A stretch of 64,000 bases of DNA from Endomychus coccineus (taxonomy: Eukaryota > Arthropoda > Insecta > Coleoptera > Endomychidae): positions 150,014,388-150,078,387 of the forward strand of contig OY294068.1 in NCBI GenBank assembly GCA_958510875.1, read 5' to 3'. The translations under genes were made by a program, and so were the position numbers. Within the stretch, counting starts at the first letter, position 1. The number at the start of each line of letters is the position of its first letter. The notes under the pieces are model-generated. The model saw nothing but the letters and a program-made list of their open reading frames with translations, did not search any database and was not told the origin of the DNA. This document shows positions 36,515 through 47,581 of the stretch, piece after piece.

Positions 36515-37185
36515 TCACTACATAGTATAAAACAAAGTCGCTTTCTCTGTCCCTATATCCCTATGTATGCTTAAATCTTTAAAACTACGCAACGGATTTT
36601 GATGAGTTTTTTTTTAATAGATAGAGTGATTGAAGAGGAAGGTTTATATGTATAATAACATCCATTAAATAGTGGAGAAATACTGTTATTTTTGAGATTT
36701 CTAATGTGATGTCGTAAATAATTACATTTTTTCCGCTTACATTGCATACGCAGGCTAAACCCTACGAGATATATCAAAATAATGTACTAAGTATTGTACA
36801 CATTGAAAAGGTCTACAGGAAACTCCGCGATGGTATATGTCTATCTCTTATGATTATCCCATAATACCATTTTTTTGTCATTTACTTTTTACGACAAATA
36901 ATGGCTAATTTTCGAAGCGATCTTAACCAATACAGCATTAATCCTTATCCAATTAAATACCTTAAATACATTGTTGATTTAATATAGATCTATATGGTTC
37001 TTTACAGCATATGATTTAAATGAATATTTTCGAAGATATTACAGATTTAAAAATTGCGGGACGTAGCGTTTGCGGCGGTACCGGCCGGAGCGGGCCGCTA
37101 TGTTTTTATATACAACGTTCACAGTTTTTCTGTAGTGTACTTAGTATCAGCATTGCACCTGTGCGAAGCCGGGGCGGGTCGCTAG
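36515..37185 (+). mobile_element. Non-autonomous Helitron-like element (671 bp)
   Basis: The 3' end reads GCGAAGCCGGGGCGGGTCGC followed by CTAG and then T. This is the Helitron signature: a GC-rich hairpin a few bases before CTRR, inserted in front of T. Inside, ACTACGCAACGGATTTTGAT and AATAGATAGAGTGATT are typical of widespread insect Helitron repeats. The 5' end is placed at TCACTACATAGTATAAAAC after an A, the usual A|TC junction, but this end is less certain. No Rep/helicase code is present. Confidence 0.65.
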
Positions 37186-37227
37186 TAAAACATAATTCAT
37201 AATGTTTTATTCTGGCATGCATAATTA

Positions 37228-38479
37228 CGAGGGCAAACTAAAAAGCCCCTTAAAAAATGAAACAAGAAATGATTTATTTGGCTAAAACATATTTTATTTC
37301 TCAACATAATCTCCTTGCAGTCCGATACCATTCCTCCAACGTTTTTCTAATTTTTCGATCTCTTCCAAATAATACGATTTCGCAACCTTCAAAATAGGCA
37401 TTTGTTTCTGCGATGACGTTATCGTTGGAGCCAAATCTCTTTCCGCCGAGCAATTTCTTCAAATTTCGAAATAGATAAAAATCGAAGGGTGGCCAAATCT
37501 CGACAATATGGTGAATGACGAACCAATTCGTAACCCAATTTATGCAATTTTTCCATTGGGACTGCGGACTTGTGCGCCGGTGCGTTGTCCTGGTGGAAGA
37601 ACACTTTTTTCTTTGCCCAATGCGGTCGCTTTTGTTTAAAATCGACATCGAATCGATCCAACAGCTCTGCATAATATACACCGGTGATCGTTTTGCCCTT
37701 TTCAAGGTAATCTATAGGGACGATACCGTGTGCATCCCAAAAAACTGTCGCCACGACTGTGTTAGCCGATAAACCCACTTTGACCTTTTTCGGCTTCGAT
37801 TCGCCAGGACAAGTCCACTGTTTCGACTGTTCTTTGATCTCTGGTGTGTTGTTATAGATCCATGTTTCGACCACGATTACGAAACGGCGCATAAAGTCCT
37901 TCATATCGCGCTTGACAAACACTTTGAAGTTCTCACACTGTCGTGTTTGTTGTCAACAGGGAGCAAATGCGGCACCCATCTGACAGATAGCTTTCTCATA
38001 TTCAAAAATTTATGTAAAATGTTCCGTACTCATTCGGTTGAGATGCCCATATCCTCAGCAATCTCGTGCACTTTAACTCGCCGATCGCCCAATATCATAC
38101 TATGGAAAATTTCATATCGTTGTAACCTCAATTGGATGGTCAGAAAGTTCGGCGTCCTTTGTGGTCATACTACCACAACGAAAATCAGTAAACCACTTGT
38201 GAATCTTCTAATCGATGGTGAGACCCCACAATGTTTAACAAGCGATGCTTTGGTTTGCGTAATGTTTTTCCACGCCAGAAATATTGTTTAATCAAGACGA
38301 GAATTCACTTTTTTCCATGTTTAGAAAAAATCTTCAAGGCTGCTTGCTTTTGATGGGTGTCAAAACAGAACTTAATGACATATCAGTCTGAACATTTTAA
38401 TGCGTTCTAGTTAAAGATGGTACGTCACAAATGTCACATGGAATTTTCGATTGTGGCGTCATCTGTTTTATTTTTCAGA
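37228..38479 (-). mobile_element. Mariner element M2, truncated at its 5' end
   Basis: The 3' terminus is at a TA followed by CGAGGGCAAACTAAAAAGCC (37228). At the other end the subterminal block TTTCAGAGACTTA is present, but the last ~16 bases of the expected TIR are lost near 38479. Between them lies a nearly complete but frameshifted transposase on the minus strand. The length of about 1.25 kb is normal for mariner. Confidence 0.8.
37301..38330 (-). pseudogene. Mariner transposase of M2, inactivated
   Basis: Recognisable in order on the minus strand: HTH (LHEIAEDMGIS), the first catalytic block reading VIVVETWIYNNTPE, then KVGLSANTVVATVFWDAHGI, DYLEKGKTITGVYY, HQDNAPAHKS and, after a frameshift, PPFDFYLFRNLKKLLGGKRF and AETNAYFEG. 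The usual VTVDE has become VIVVE, so the first catalytic aspartate is lost. The second and third remain. Several stops and shifts also break it. DD34D type, irritans-like. Confidence 0.85.
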
Positions 38480-38599
38480 GACTTATAAGAAATTGTAGAC
38501 AGGAATTTGATGAACCTGAAAGCTTATATGGTAATTGGCAATTGGGATAAATACTATTTCTCTCCTCGTTTTAAAGAAGTGTTATGTAAAAAATCCCCT

Positions 38600-38960
38600 T
38601 ACATCAATTGTACGTTGCTTATTTTAGTCACTCTCGTCTTTGTAAACAGCAAAAAAAACTGAATGACTTTTCTGTCCTGCTTGATTTTCCAGGTACTAAT
38701 AGGAAATGCAACATAGAACAAATCACGATCGGTGTTTCACAGGGAATGTTTTTGCTTGCTACACTTTTCTCCTATTCTTTTCATATTTACCCTTCACTAT
38801 AACTTCACAATCCCTATATTTTGCGAATGATATCAAGATTTTCAATAATCCTTTGACTGTTTATCATCAGCTGCAGACATATCTTAGGAATATTCAAGTT
38901 TGTTGTGTAACTAGGATGATTCCTTTGGAAAGGCTAAAGTTCAACATTTGGGATATAACA
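38600..38960 (+). pseudogene. Non-LTR reverse transcriptase fragment R-D
   Basis: Plus-strand code reads ITIGVSQGMFLLATLF, then in a shifted frame LYFANDIKIFNNPLTVYHQL and LERLKFNIW. This is the RT stretch from the GxxQG block through the catalytic box (ADD reads AND, so one aspartate is lost). It is bracketed by two copies of the same mariner end (38401-38486 and 38961-39048). Confidence 0.65.
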
Positions 38961-39048
38961 ATCCTAGTTAAAGATGGTACATCACAAAGGTCACATGGGA
39001 TTTTCGATTGTGGCGTCATATGTTTTATTTTTCAGGGACTTTTCACCT
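38961..39048 (-). repeat. Isolated mariner 5'-end fragment
   Basis: The stretch from CTAGTTAAAGATGGTACATC through TGGCGTCATATG to CAGGGACTTTTCACC duplicates the subterminal end of M2 (38401-38486) and M3 (48190-48285). It has no transposase attached. Confidence 0.75.
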
Positions 39049-39049
39049 T

Positions 39050-40135
39050 GCATATTGTACAGGATCCATAGAATTATTATGCCAAGGGATTCTTTTAAAT
39101 AAAGGTGACATTACAATGTAATGATCATCAGCTAACCAGATACACCACTCATTCATCAATAAGGCAAATATTGTAATCGGTCTTAAAGAATTAACTCAAT
39201 TAATCTATGTTTATCTTTGTCCCAGGTCCTTGACGGTTGAATTGAATGTTTTACAATGAAAGCATAGCGATAGATTACAGAAAACGCCAATTCTTAACAA
39301 GTGCTGCATTAATGGATCCAAGAAAAGTTTTTTACGAGGTTCGCAATGAATTATAGCCGCTTTCAATTGTACAGAAATTCAGAGACGGAAGGAAGTTCTG
39401 CCATTACCAGGTCCTGGAGCAGTAATTAAGCGCATTTGTTGATCATTAAGAGAAATGATTGCTTTACTAAAACGGTGAAGACTTAAGGAAAATTGAGAAA
39501 TTAGTACGTTTGTGAAATATCCAGGGACTCCTATTGTTCACTCGCAGTCAAGTATTTAGGGATAATAAGGCTGTTAAAGTTTGAGATGATTTTGAAAACT
39601 AGCGTAAATGAATTCAATTGAAAGATTGCACTTTACTGAAAAAAATTAATATATTATTTATAACACTAATTAGATATTTCAGTCCAGCAAATTAACAACA
39701 TTTATTATTCAATTTAGGTGGCATTTCTTTTTTAATCGAATAACTAATAAACGTAATTTGGAAAAACTTGAATAACACTTTGATTCACACTTTGAAGATA
39801 ATATACTAACAATTGTTTCACTGCACACTGACGTTCCAAGAGAATTGGGACCGATACAACTATGAAGTTAAATTACAAAGTAAAACAACGCTTATTAAAT
39901 TTGCAATATGAAAAGTCTACTTTTTTAGATATCGAGATCTTAGTGTCATCTACTTTAGCACTTTAAAACCTAGTTTGGCAATAATAATTCAAGCTTATGT
40001 CATTAGATGGAGCCATGACACTCATAAGTGAAACGTGCGCAAGTCCAACGGTCTCTACGATAGTATGAATATTGTCCGCGTTTTAAATGATTATCAACCG
40101 CCATTGCGCATTAAGTAAATATATTTGAAACTCAT
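39050..40135. other. No recognised gene
   Basis: AT-rich sequence with short, interrupted protein-like runs around 39300-39450 that I cannot assign. Confidence 0.35.
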
Positions 40136-40486
40136 ATGGAGAAACAAATCCGGCTCTACACTCTTTACAAAGATACTTTGTGTAAGGAAAACAAAATTCA
40201 AACAGCCAGTATGACGTTATTTAAATACGTTTTTGAAGAAATGAATAATTTATCACTTTTTTCACCTAAGAAAGATGAATGTGATGTATGCATAGCTTAT
40301 AAAACAAAGAACACTTCAGAAAAAGTTTACAAGCAGCATATTTTGGGAAAAAAAACAGAATCTCGAGACGCAAAAGAAAAGGATAAATGGTCATCCCATA
40401 CAGTTTTCACAATGGACCTACAAACTGTACTTCTCTCTCCCATTACTATAGTACACCGTAACCAAGCTTTGAATTTTTCGTTTTAG
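40136..40486 (+). CDS. Fragment of an uncharacterised, repeat-associated arthropod protein
   Basis: The 116-codon frame contains YVFEEMNNLSLFSPKKDECD followed by VC, then an acidic/basic helix (KQHILGKKTESRDAKEKDKW), then FTMDLQTVLLSP. The order KPKKD-x-C-x2-C, a charged helix, and FxMDLQxVLxxP recurs in a multicopy family of uncharacterised insect proteins that I take to be transposon-derived. The expected continuation is truncated after LNFSF. It is probably a dead fragment. I know no biochemical function for the family. Confidence 0.5.
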   Translation: MEKQIRLYTLYKDTLCKENKIQTASMTLFKYVFEEMNNLSLFSPKKDECDVCIAYKTKNTSEKVYKQHILGKKTESRDAKEKDKWSSHTVFTMDLQTVLLSPITIVHRNQALNFSF

Positions 40487-40489
40487 ATT

Positions 40490-41554
40490 TAGAGTTTATT
40501 TTATAGATAATAAAATATATGTTAAAAAAATGGAAATGGTCTAATTAACCATTTTAAACTTATGTGTATAAAGATTTATTTTTATTTATTTATCTAATCA
40601 GCTTTTATATTATATTTTATTTAATTAACATGTCAATTTTCAATAAAATGAAGGAAAACAATATTTTTATCTAATTTCCACAAGAGATTTTATTTTTCAA
40701 TAAACACGACTATTATCAAGTGAATTCAATCTTGTGGAAATTAAACAAAAAAAATTTTTCAATTTGCTTTATTAAAATGGATTTCCATAAAATATATCAC
40801 TATCTCTGATGTAAATCTTTGTACGATTTAATTGAAATTGAAAAAAAAATTAATGAAGTGAGGTTTTGAAGAAACCTTTTGTGTCGCTAATGACCACAAC
40901 TAGCTCAGGGTAATAATTTTCCTTAGGGCTCGTAATGAAACGTATCCTTCAATTTTTGATAAAATAGGACTTATTTGAGCGCCAACTGCTTTACGAAAAG
41001 ATACGAAAGAGTCTTCAATCAAGAATTTTAGCATTACGAGGCGGATAAATTTTGTTTTTTTTTAGAGTTAAGTTTCAACTCAACAATTTTGTTTTATTCC
41101 TATACGGAATTATAATTGAGAACAATAATTATCTTGATTTAGAAAGAAACTAAATTCACTAAATTGACAAAGAAAAATTCTTTAGCAAAAATGAATTCTG
41201 GAACAAATTACAGTGCTAATAATTTCATTAAGTTCGAGTTCAGGAAGTTAATTTGAAGTTGAAAACAGTAATTTTGGAAAGAGATATCTTTTATGATGGT
41301 GATGTTAAACGTTAGTTTCATTACATATTATCTGTCTCTTTAGTTCTAAAACACAAAAGAATTCGAATATTATTTGAAACACGTCATGAACATTTTGTAA
41401 TTAACTTTCATTATAATCATTTTGGGCGGAACACATCAGCGTTGAGCTGAACTTCCCCAATAGTTGTGGAAGTGAAGATCTGTAAAGTTTCCTTCCAAAT
41501 ATGCGGGTTAATATCGATAATGAATGATTCTAAATATGTTGAACTACGCCTAAA
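40490..41554. other. No recognisable feature
   Basis: AT-rich; I see no supported gene or repeat. Confidence 0.4.
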
Positions 41555-42020
41555 TCACAAAGTTATTTCAGAATCTATTCCCAAGCATTCCACAGGAATA
41601 TCTTGAAAAAGTATAGCATAGTACCATACTACCCTACTCAATATCGAATCCCACCGTAGATCCGCTACTGTAACACTAGATTGAATTGCATAAAACTTCA
41701 ATATCTTTCTTTCCATCTTATATATCACAACCTTAGTTAAAAAGCGATTACTCCATAAATTATGTAACATGCTTAATAGCTCCATTGCTTTTCCATAATT
41801 TAATTGAACGCCTCTGTATATTGATACACACATGCCTTTCCTCATCCCGCCTAATTAAATTATTGATGACGTTTTGTTTAATCCTCACATATTCACAAAG
41901 TGAGAAATTTATATCGTGAATTTCTAGGGTTTTCAAAGGAGTGTGTATAATGATTTTCTGATCCTGTAAAGATGTGTTTTTTAATTGAATAGAATCAGCC
42001 ATTACGTCATAAAAATCCAT
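41555..42020 (-). pseudogene. Unknown protein code with one frameshift
   Basis: Two overlapping minus-strand frames form one protein if a single base is lost near 41800. The first part starts MDFYDVMADSIQLKNTSLQD and includes INFSLCEYVRIKQNVINNLI. The second includes KAMELLSMLHNLWSNRFLTK and WDSILSRVVWYYAILFQDIP, ending ECLGIDSEITL, stop. The composite is about 155 residues, mostly helical, with no membrane segment or signal peptide. I do not recognise it. A MITE sits about 50 bases upstream of the start. It could be a recent pseudogene or a gene with a sequencing error. Confidence 0.4.
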
Positions 42021-42071
42021 CGTAAATCTAAATAAAATATTTACGAAAGTTTGAATTTCACTAATTTAATA

Positions 42072-42198
42072 GTTTCGCTAACACCGTAAATCTTCAAACA
42101 AAGGTTGCAATATACTGCTAATTTCTCATCAATTGAATAAGTAATAAGTACAGGTAAATTGTAATATCTATTTGATTGAGGTACGGTGTTAGCGAAAC
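42072..42198. mobile_element. Short MITE with TA target (127 bp)
   Basis: The ends GTTTCGCTAACACCGTA and TACGGTGTTAGCGAAAC are perfect inverted repeats, each bordered by TA (42070-42071 and 42199-42200). This fits a Tc1/mariner-type non-autonomous element. There is no reading frame. Confidence 0.75.
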
Positions 42199-42461
42199 TA
42201 GTTACATTCATTAATTAATTACATTATTAAAATGAAAAAAAGTGAAAATCAAACTTTTAATCGTTATTCTATTTAAGATTAGTGTCATATGTTTAAAGTT
42301 AATTCTAGTTTGATGTCATACATGAACGAGTTATTTTCTACGACTTTCAGAGATCTATGTTAGACGTAAATAACTTTTCTTGGTCATTTCATGTCATAAG
42401 GCAGATACGAAAAACATCTGCATATGCAACATATTTGTTTCCTGCAAATATAGGTACTGAT

Positions 42462-43115
42462 TTATATATAAATTCTCGGGAAATAGATCACACTAACACA
42501 TATGTTTATTATTTTCGTCTTAACGTACGTTTCAGTTTCGCGATCATCATCAGAAGACCTATCAATGTCTAAAACGTGATTTCTTAAAACTAGGTGTATC
42601 ATCACAAGGCGTCTTTATCGCACTAATTTCAATTACAAATGCCCTCGTCGCCGACACGAACAGAAACACGAGTAATCGAAATTAATGTTTGAAGTATATG
42701 AATCAAGAATCCACTGCTTAGAAATTTTCTTATAAAATTAGTAGTCATATCAAAGCATAGTTTGTAATACGACTGAAGGACTGAAACCAAAAATGTAACG
42801 CTCAAGTATCTACTTTCGAACCAGATGTTGAAAATTTATGAGGTAACGGGGAAATGTTATTATTATAAACCTGACTTAATGACTGTTCTATGATTTACAG
42901 ACTTGGAGTCACGTTTTATTATCTGAATCATCTCCAGAATAGATCTTTTATAACAATTGGTTTCCTTGGTTGAATTATTAACATTTTTGTATTCGAATTG
43001 ATGGTTATAATCAAATCAGTGTTCAGCAAGGGCGGTGGAATTTTTGTTTTTTGTGCTATACTTATGGCCATACATTTTTTTTGTAAATATTGTACTCTGC
43101 ATTTAATTAATGAGT
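42462..43115 (-). mobile_element. Penelope-like element fragment P1
   Basis: 42462-42850 matches the terminal repeat of the Penelope copies at 53215 and 54918: AAATTCTCGGGAAATAG, a hammerhead-like core, CTAAAACGTGATTTCTTA and CCGACACGAACAGAAACACG. At 42880-43110 a worn part of the GIY-YIG nuclease code follows on the minus strand, including HQFEYKNVN and the block GCAAGGGCGGTGGAATTTTT. The order matches the fuller copy at 54.9-56 kb. Confidence 0.75.
42516..42558 (-). ncRNA. Hammerhead ribozyme motif, degenerate (P1)
   Basis: On the minus strand: GTCTT, CTGATGA, a damaged stem II (GATC..AACT), GAAA, CGTACG, then AAGAC. Stem I (GTCTT/AAGAC) is perfect over five bases and both core boxes are intact, but stem II no longer pairs. 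Confidence 0.5.
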
Positions 43116-43160
43116 TAATTAATTAAGTATTGATTTCTCAATTTAAGAAAGGTTTAATTA

Positions 43161-43540
43161 GTTTGTTTATTTTGAGCAATTTATTGAACTGATTGAATTA
43201 ATTTCATTAAAATTATGTAATGTTTGATTTGTTTATGTCAACTTTGAGATTAACAAAATTTATTTGTAGTCTGTAATTTATTGTATAGGCGCATTTAATC
43301 ATTCAATATCAAATACCTTTTACATTGATGGTGTAATGTAAATTATCGTACATTTTACGGAAAATAATGTACATCATATAAAACGTATTTGACATTCATT
43401 CATTAAATGCGTATATATTAATTAGTGTACAGAAAACTTTAAAATTTTGTTAATCGCACAGTTGACATAAATAATAAATCAAACATATTGATAAATGAAA
43501 TTAATTCAATCAATTCAATGATTGCTTAAAATAAATTGAC
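43161..43540. mobile_element. AT-rich hairpin MITE F8 (380 bp)
   Basis: The two halves are imperfect reverse complements. Examples are TTTTGAGCAATTTATTGAAC against its inverse near 43520, and ATGTTTGATTTG against CAAATCAAACAT-like sequence near 43478. The centre is near 43350. The ends are TA-GT and AC-TA, as in the larger foldbacks, but the GTCCAGG box is absent (GTTTGTT and GTCAATT). Confidence 0.7.
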
Positions 43541-43542
43541 TA

Positions 43543-44370
43543 TATGCCTTACTGATATTAATATTAATAATTATTATTATTTTCCTTATTTCAATGTTTC
43601 ATAGTGAGAATTACTTGCGTTACTTATACGAGTACGTTACGGCGACCAATCGTACGACTAGATGTGAATTGACAGATCAGTGGTGTAGGCTCGCGCTGGC
43701 GGGGAAATGGTCAGGGCCGACCTTGGGCGTCGACAATTTTTTATGCATTAGTAGCAAAAATTTAGTAGAGGTATCAAATTAAAGATGATTACGTCTCCTA
43801 TATCATTTATGCATACAGCATTAAGTAAGTAAAAAACGGGAGACACTTTTTTCAAAAAGAGCTTTATTTTTTTTAGCACGAAAAACTTTGTTTAAAAATG
43901 AAAGGTTTATTAATTTTCTACTACTTTGGTCTTCGTGACTTTTTCGAAAAAAACGAACAGGAATTCGAGTTTTCCAAGATGGCGACCGGAAGCATACATG
44001 TTACAGTCCCAAGTTTTTGGATTTAGGCTCATGTCCCCCTTCACTTACGAAAAAATCTTTTTTTTTCAAAAACTTATAATGTTTTTTGTTTAACTTGATT
44101 GTACTACAACTCCCATTGTTAGTTGAGCAATTTAATTGAAATTTTCACATATAAGATGTACTTCCATATTATTATATTAAAGCAAAACAATTGAAGTTAC
44201 AACAAATTTCCAACGTTACGTCGGTATTTTTTGGTGATTGTCATGTAAAAAAGTGCATGTTTTGAATCAATATTTTTTGAAAATAACTAAATTCTTGACA
44301 ATCCTGCTCTCACATTTCAATAGTTAACATTATCTATTATGACAATTCTTGACTTCCGGATGAATTTCGC
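43543..44370. other. No recognised gene
   Basis: The small frame at 43594-43782 covers an unusually GC-rich patch (about 43610-43740) with no recognised domain. The rest is AT-rich. Confidence 0.35.
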
Positions 44371-44440
44371 GTCACAGTAGCACGACTTGATGCCGACGTT
44401 TCGCCAAACATTACAGATGGCACCTTCAGGGCAGGCTTGA
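44371..44440 (-). ncRNA. Hammerhead-like motif of a second Penelope family
   Basis: On the minus strand: CTGAAGG, stem II GCCA...TGGC, GAAA, then CGTCGGCATCAAGTCG. The same layout recurs at 63485-63577. It resembles the CTGAAGA...GCC-GAAACGT signature seen in terminal repeats of Penelope-like elements. The CTGATGA box carries substitutions, so cleavage is doubtful. Confidence 0.45.
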
Positions 44441-45501
44441 GGAATTGAACAGTTTCAGAATAATTCAAAGTTCAATAATTACTCCCTCAGATTTACATTA
44501 ATAATGATGAAATTAAAATAAACGAGGAATTTTGCCAGTACCTACATTTTTCATTTATACTAAAATAAAGCCAGATGAGCGCCATATGGTTTATATTTTC
44601 GCGATTCACATTTGTTTCTTTATATTAGATATTTCATGAAATAATACGTATTGTATATCATTTTGCATTTATTTAAGTACAAGTTATTTTGATCCGCGAG
44701 GAAAATCTTCGCTATTGTTTTCTAACACAGTACAACGTCATGCGTCATTTTCCCTGTTCTGTCGTAGACTAGTGGATTATTTTCAGCAATATTCAATGAG
44801 GGTTCACTGAGTTATTGAATCAATTTGACCACCACTTCGTGCGCTGCATGAATAAATGCTACACACCAGTTTATTAATGACAATTACTATCGTTTTCCGT
44901 GACACTTCATGGAAATAGAATTATTATTATTGTAGGTTTGTTGATTTCCATGTGTCACGAGCGATATGATTTGTGAAATCTAATTATATCTACTCCATAA
45001 TTTCAGAAGCCAGGTAGACAGTCTATCTAATTTAGACACAGTTTAATTTATTTCCACAGTGTTGTGTCCTAGAAGTTATAACATTTTCATATATTATTCA
45101 ATAAGGTAAGAGACTGTAATCGATTTCAACGCCTTATTCGTTCATTTTCATCACTCAACTAATATAAAAGGGTGACTGATTGTGACAGCAATATCGGAGC
45201 TATAACTAGGACGTAACTAATATTTCCCAACGAGAATTTCCATAATATAACCTGTTTATTAAGTCTTTTTCTTCCTTATTTATGCTACGGCACATGAAAT
45301 TGTTTTTTTTTTAATTTTTCAAATCCAGTTAACAGTCTACAATGATCTAACCTATGAATAAAAATTTCGATTGTTACAATTTCTCTAAAATGCTTCTAGG
45401 GAATTCCACAAACGCATATCCTGCAACCGAATATATTTTGTAAATGTAATTTATTGATTGCGATTTAAAATTGAGTCAAATCATTCACACTGAGTTGTAG
45501 C
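44441..45501. other. No recognisable feature
   Basis: AT-rich; no supported gene or repeat. Confidence 0.4.
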
Positions 45502-45630
45502 TAGTGCTGCAGTCGAGACGAGAAAGATTAGGTGTCTCGTCTCGTCCCTTCTCGCCTTATTTCGTCTCGCCTCGCCTTGATTTTATATCGACGAGACATG
45601 TCGAGATGCCGTCTCGAGTCTCAATTTTTT
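45502..45630 (+). repeat. Possible transposon end rich in CGTCTCG
   Basis: The stretch TAGTGCTGCAGTCGAGACGA, followed by repeated GTCTCGTCTCG and CGAGACATG, resembles a subterminal repeat region of a hAT element. The inverse of a similar end lies at 60040-60157. No matching target duplication is seen between the two. Confidence 0.4.
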
Positions 45631-45859
45631 ATTTTTAAGTGAATGTTGTATAGCATTCATTCTCACTTGTCAAAGTAAATTCGTTGTCCATGGTGTAGGG
45701 TGCATTATTACAGCAGAACAACTATGAAGTTTATCACCGACAGCGGGCATATTGCGTGTTGCCAAGCTTAAGCGATGTGGGAAATTACTTCATGGATACT
45801 TGAAAAGCGTTATGGTTGTATTGTCGAATGACAAGGACAAGTTGGACCCATTTTTATTT

Positions 45860-46040
45860 TTCATATATTTTCTATTTTTCTTCTTTTTTCTCGTTCTTGC
45901 GCGTTAACTCATAAAAATTAATATATAATCATTCCGTATTAAAGAAATATTCTACCTACACCGGGATTCGAACCTACGACTTACGAGACGAGAAGGTTGA
46001 CAATGCCAACTGACCACTTGTATATTAGCTTTCCGATTTG
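45860..46040 (-). repeat. tRNA-derived SINE-like sequence
   Basis: On the minus strand an A-box-like TGGTCAGTTGG is followed about 35 bases later by a perfect B box, GGTTCGAATCCCGG. These are the internal RNA polymerase III promoter elements of a tRNA. Acceptor and anticodon stems do not pair well, so it is not a working tRNA. An A-rich tail (AAAAAAGAAGAAAAATAGAA type) follows, as in a SINE. There is no clear target duplication. Confidence 0.5.
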
Positions 46041-47149
46041 GTATATAAAGAACCGATAACTGTTATGTAGCAATTGAGTATTGTACCAACATGGGTTATC
46101 CAGTTGATGGACTGTTTATAAGCGGCGGTATAGATCGCCTACTCTTCTAGTAAGGTTGTGAGATTTTGCGCCAGCGATAAGAAACACTGTGTTTGTAAAA
46201 ATAAGCTTTACGCTAGCGGTATATAATATAAAGGACGAAACTAAAATATATTGAACTAATATTAATTATTATGAAATTTATTTTTATGTGTTCTACTTTT
46301 TCTGAAGAATATTTAAAGGTAGGCGGCACCTACCTTGCCCACCCCGACGAACAGCCACATTTTTTAGGTACTTGCTGCCCTGGGGTATTATGATTCAGGC
46401 AGCTACCAAGGAATAACTGGCTCAAACACCAATTTTTGACCAGTATGTTGAATATATTCAAATAGGTATTATATGTAGCTACCTACATAATGTTGCGTAA
46501 GCCTTAACTACTTTTCTTAGATATAAAGGTCATCATGTTATGTTACATACAAAATGAAAGTACCGTTTGTAGGAGAATCATAAGTATTTTTTATTTCTTT
46601 AGGTTTATGTAGCTATGTGTAATATTTTTTTGTCAAGTAACTTAATTCATATGTATTTATGAGTAAAATAAAACATTCCTAATATTGTTGACTATTTTAT
46701 TTTCCAATTGGAACAAAAAAGGCTTAGAAAGCAAAAGGTAAATATTCATTAAACGTATTTATAATGTGGAAAAAAAACAATAACCAAAGAATAAAACAAA
46801 TATTTTTCTTGTAACATCATAAACAAATATGTTTTCATCTATTATTAACTAACAAAAAGTCTTTCAAAGCAAAAGCTAAACATGTAATAAACTTATCTAT
46901 CAGTGGGAAAACATTTAATGACTGAAGCAAATACTTCTCTAATAAAATCAAAAATATAAATATATTTTGAACTATTATCATATCGCAGTTTTACCTAGTT
47001 TTACTTGAATAGTAAGATATTTATAAAAATGTCCTATTCTCATACTTCAAAATATACAGGATGATTTTTAAGTTGATATCAAACCAAGGGATTCTCTGTT
47101 TTTAACATTTTCCAAGAAATTACCAGGCGAAATGAAAGTATCAACTTTG
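46041..47149. other. No recognised gene
   Basis: AT-rich. A TACAGGATGATTTTTAAGTT stretch near 47053 resembles a transposon end, but I find no partner. Confidence 0.35.
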
Positions 47150-47581
47150 ACAACGAACCGGAAAAATAAAAAAAAAGACATGTAGGTCAGAATCGAAAAT
47201 TTTTTGTGGGATTCGATTCGTGGGGTTATCAGGATCATTCATAACGCATAAAACCTCGCCCCCCCCCCTTGAAAAGAGCAATTCATTTCAAATTTAAAAT
47301 GCACCAAGGTTTTTTTTGGGTTGCTGATCACGATTCTGACGTCAGATTTACTTGGAATCAATTCTAGGGGTGGAAAATCGATGAAATTGGTCATTTTTGC
47401 ATCCCTATAGATTATTTAGGTCATAGATATTATGTTTGGATTTTAAAACCACCAAGGAGGTTTTTTGGATCGCTGATCACAATTTTGACGTTAGATCAAT
47501 TCTGGGGGTGAAAAATCGATCAAATTGGCCAATTTTTCACCCTCAGAATTGATTTCAAGTAAATCTGATGTCAAAATCGTG
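47150..47581. mobile_element. Foldback half-element F7
   Basis: The left part CAACGAACCGGAAAAATAAA then GACATGTAGGTCAGAATCG matches the left arm of F1 and, at its very start, the subterminal CAACGAACCGG of F6. Inside are copies of TTTTTTGGRTYGCTGATCACRATT at about 47310 and 47460, pointing right, and an inverted copy near 47570. The terminal GTCCAGG is lost. The right side is cut at 47581, where a 3'-truncated mariner begins. Confidence 0.75.

Noticed and set aside
45956..46040. Functional tRNA gene on the minus strand
   Set aside because: The B box is perfect but acceptor and anticodon stems do not pair, and an A-rich tail suggests a SINE.
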